Of a DNA stretch of 64,000 nt, positions 63,673 to 64,000 are shown piece by piece. The DNA is from Caldalkalibacillus mannanilyticus JCM 10596. Its GTDB lineage: Bacteria; Bacillota; Bacilli; Caldalkalibacillales; JCM-10596. Every line of letters starts with the position of its first letter. The stretch's first letter is position 1. Location: the NCBI RefSeq assembly GCF_000615945.1, contig NZ_BAMO01000008.1, positions 46,085-110,084 on the forward strand, written 5' to 3'. Below the pieces are notes generated by a model. The model was not told the origin of the DNA. It saw nothing but the letters and a program-made list of their open reading frames with translations, and searched no databases. Position numbers and translations under genes: made by a program.

Positions 63673-64000
63673 TTGATATACATTTATACGGGATACGAAC
63701 AACTAAATCAAATGATTAAAAGTGAGTTGCTGGCACAAAACAAAGAAGCCAATATCTTATCTAATGCCAATTCAATTTACGAGGTGACAGAGGGATTTCT
63801 TATCTTTTCATCCTTTCTCTTTACGGGTGAAAATGAGAAAAAGGAAATGGATCAATTCCTAGAGAAGCTTCAGCGTACTCATGTGGAATATATTTGCATC
63901 ACACCTCAACAAGAGTGGATCAGAGAATGGGACGAAGAAAGGACTTCAAAGCATTTCAATCCATGATTGAAAATGAAGATGAATTCGTATGGAATGATTG
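63673..64000 (+). CDS. Hypothetical Tad locus protein, 5' part (possible CpaE-type N-terminus, frameshifted)
   Basis: A TTG start at 63673 with GGGAGAG upstream. The first 90 residues (IYIYTGYEQLNQMIKSELLAQNKEANILSN...HVEYICITPQQEW) look like an atypical receiver or small alpha/beta domain, as at the N-terminus of CpaE-like proteins. The frame ends at 63966. One more G at GG (63941-63942) would continue it as EERDFKAFQSMIENEDEFVW to the window edge. No P-loop is reached within the window, so the family remains open. Confidence 0.5.

Overview
The window is bacterial and reads as a chromosome segment of a spore-former-type member of the Bacillales, most like Paenibacillaceae. The evidence is strong Gram-positive ribosome binding sites (AGGAGG type) with frequent TTG/GTG starts, SLH-anchored subtilase, a BdbC/BdbD disulfide pair, YuzD, a KinB-like sensor kinase, XylR/XylA/XylB, and PhoP-, Zur-, XylR- and BlaI-type operators of Bacillus style. 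No rRNA, tRNA, insertion sequence, prophage or CRISPR array was seen. The species cannot be fixed from the sequence alone.

Left part (1-15.6 kb): a catechol/quinone-stress cluster (partial DoxX protein, extradiol dioxygenase, divergent YodB-like HxlR regulator) followed by redox genes (TlpA-type thioredoxin, degenerate Lgt-like membrane protein, BdbC/BdbD). Then come a ZIP metal transporter, a GNAT acetyltransferase, an UgpABE-like glycerol-phosphate ABC transporter behind a four-repeat PhoP box, a DMT exporter divergent from a MocR regulator, a MerR regulator with a small redox protein, a BlaI/M56 peptidase pair with twin operators, and a MerR-methyltransferase fusion.

Middle (15.7-42 kb): an MTA/SAH deaminase, an SLH subtilase and paired CrcB fluoride channels. 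Next is a Zur-box-controlled opine metallophore operon (CntL-like synthase, CntM-like dehydrogenase, DMT exporter). A second Zur-like promoter 5 kb downstream drives a NikA/CntA-like metal-chelate binding protein. Between and after these lie a KinB-like kinase, a TetR-controlled ABC-2 exporter, glycerate kinase, an EmrB/QacA exporter, a HesB-like protein, cardiolipin synthase, YuzD, and a xylose locus: XylR, then an apparently metal-site-deficient M24 protein, XylA and XylB.

Right part (42.1-64 kb): one long Tad (type IVc) pilus locus in a single orientation. It holds CpaE/TadZ, TadA, TadB, TadC, a Flp1-type pilin, two TadE-like pseudopilins, a large DUF5702-like protein, two A24 prepilin peptidases, CpaB, several lipoproteins and stalk-domain proteins, and a large beta-propeller/CARDB protein. 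Embedded in it is a phospho-signalling cassette: an FHA membrane protein, a PP2C phosphatase, and a Ser/Thr kinase fused to a CpaE/MinD-like domain. The P-loops of the stand-alone CpaE and of the kinase-fused copy have complementary defects. This is the most novel-looking system in the window.

A caution covers everything: about fourteen reading-frame breaks are scattered over the window, and nearly all can be repaired by adding back one base, usually in a short homopolymer. The simplest reading is an indel-prone draft sequence rather than mass gene decay. Genes listed as 'pseudogene' should be read as 'frameshifted as given, probably intact in the organism'.
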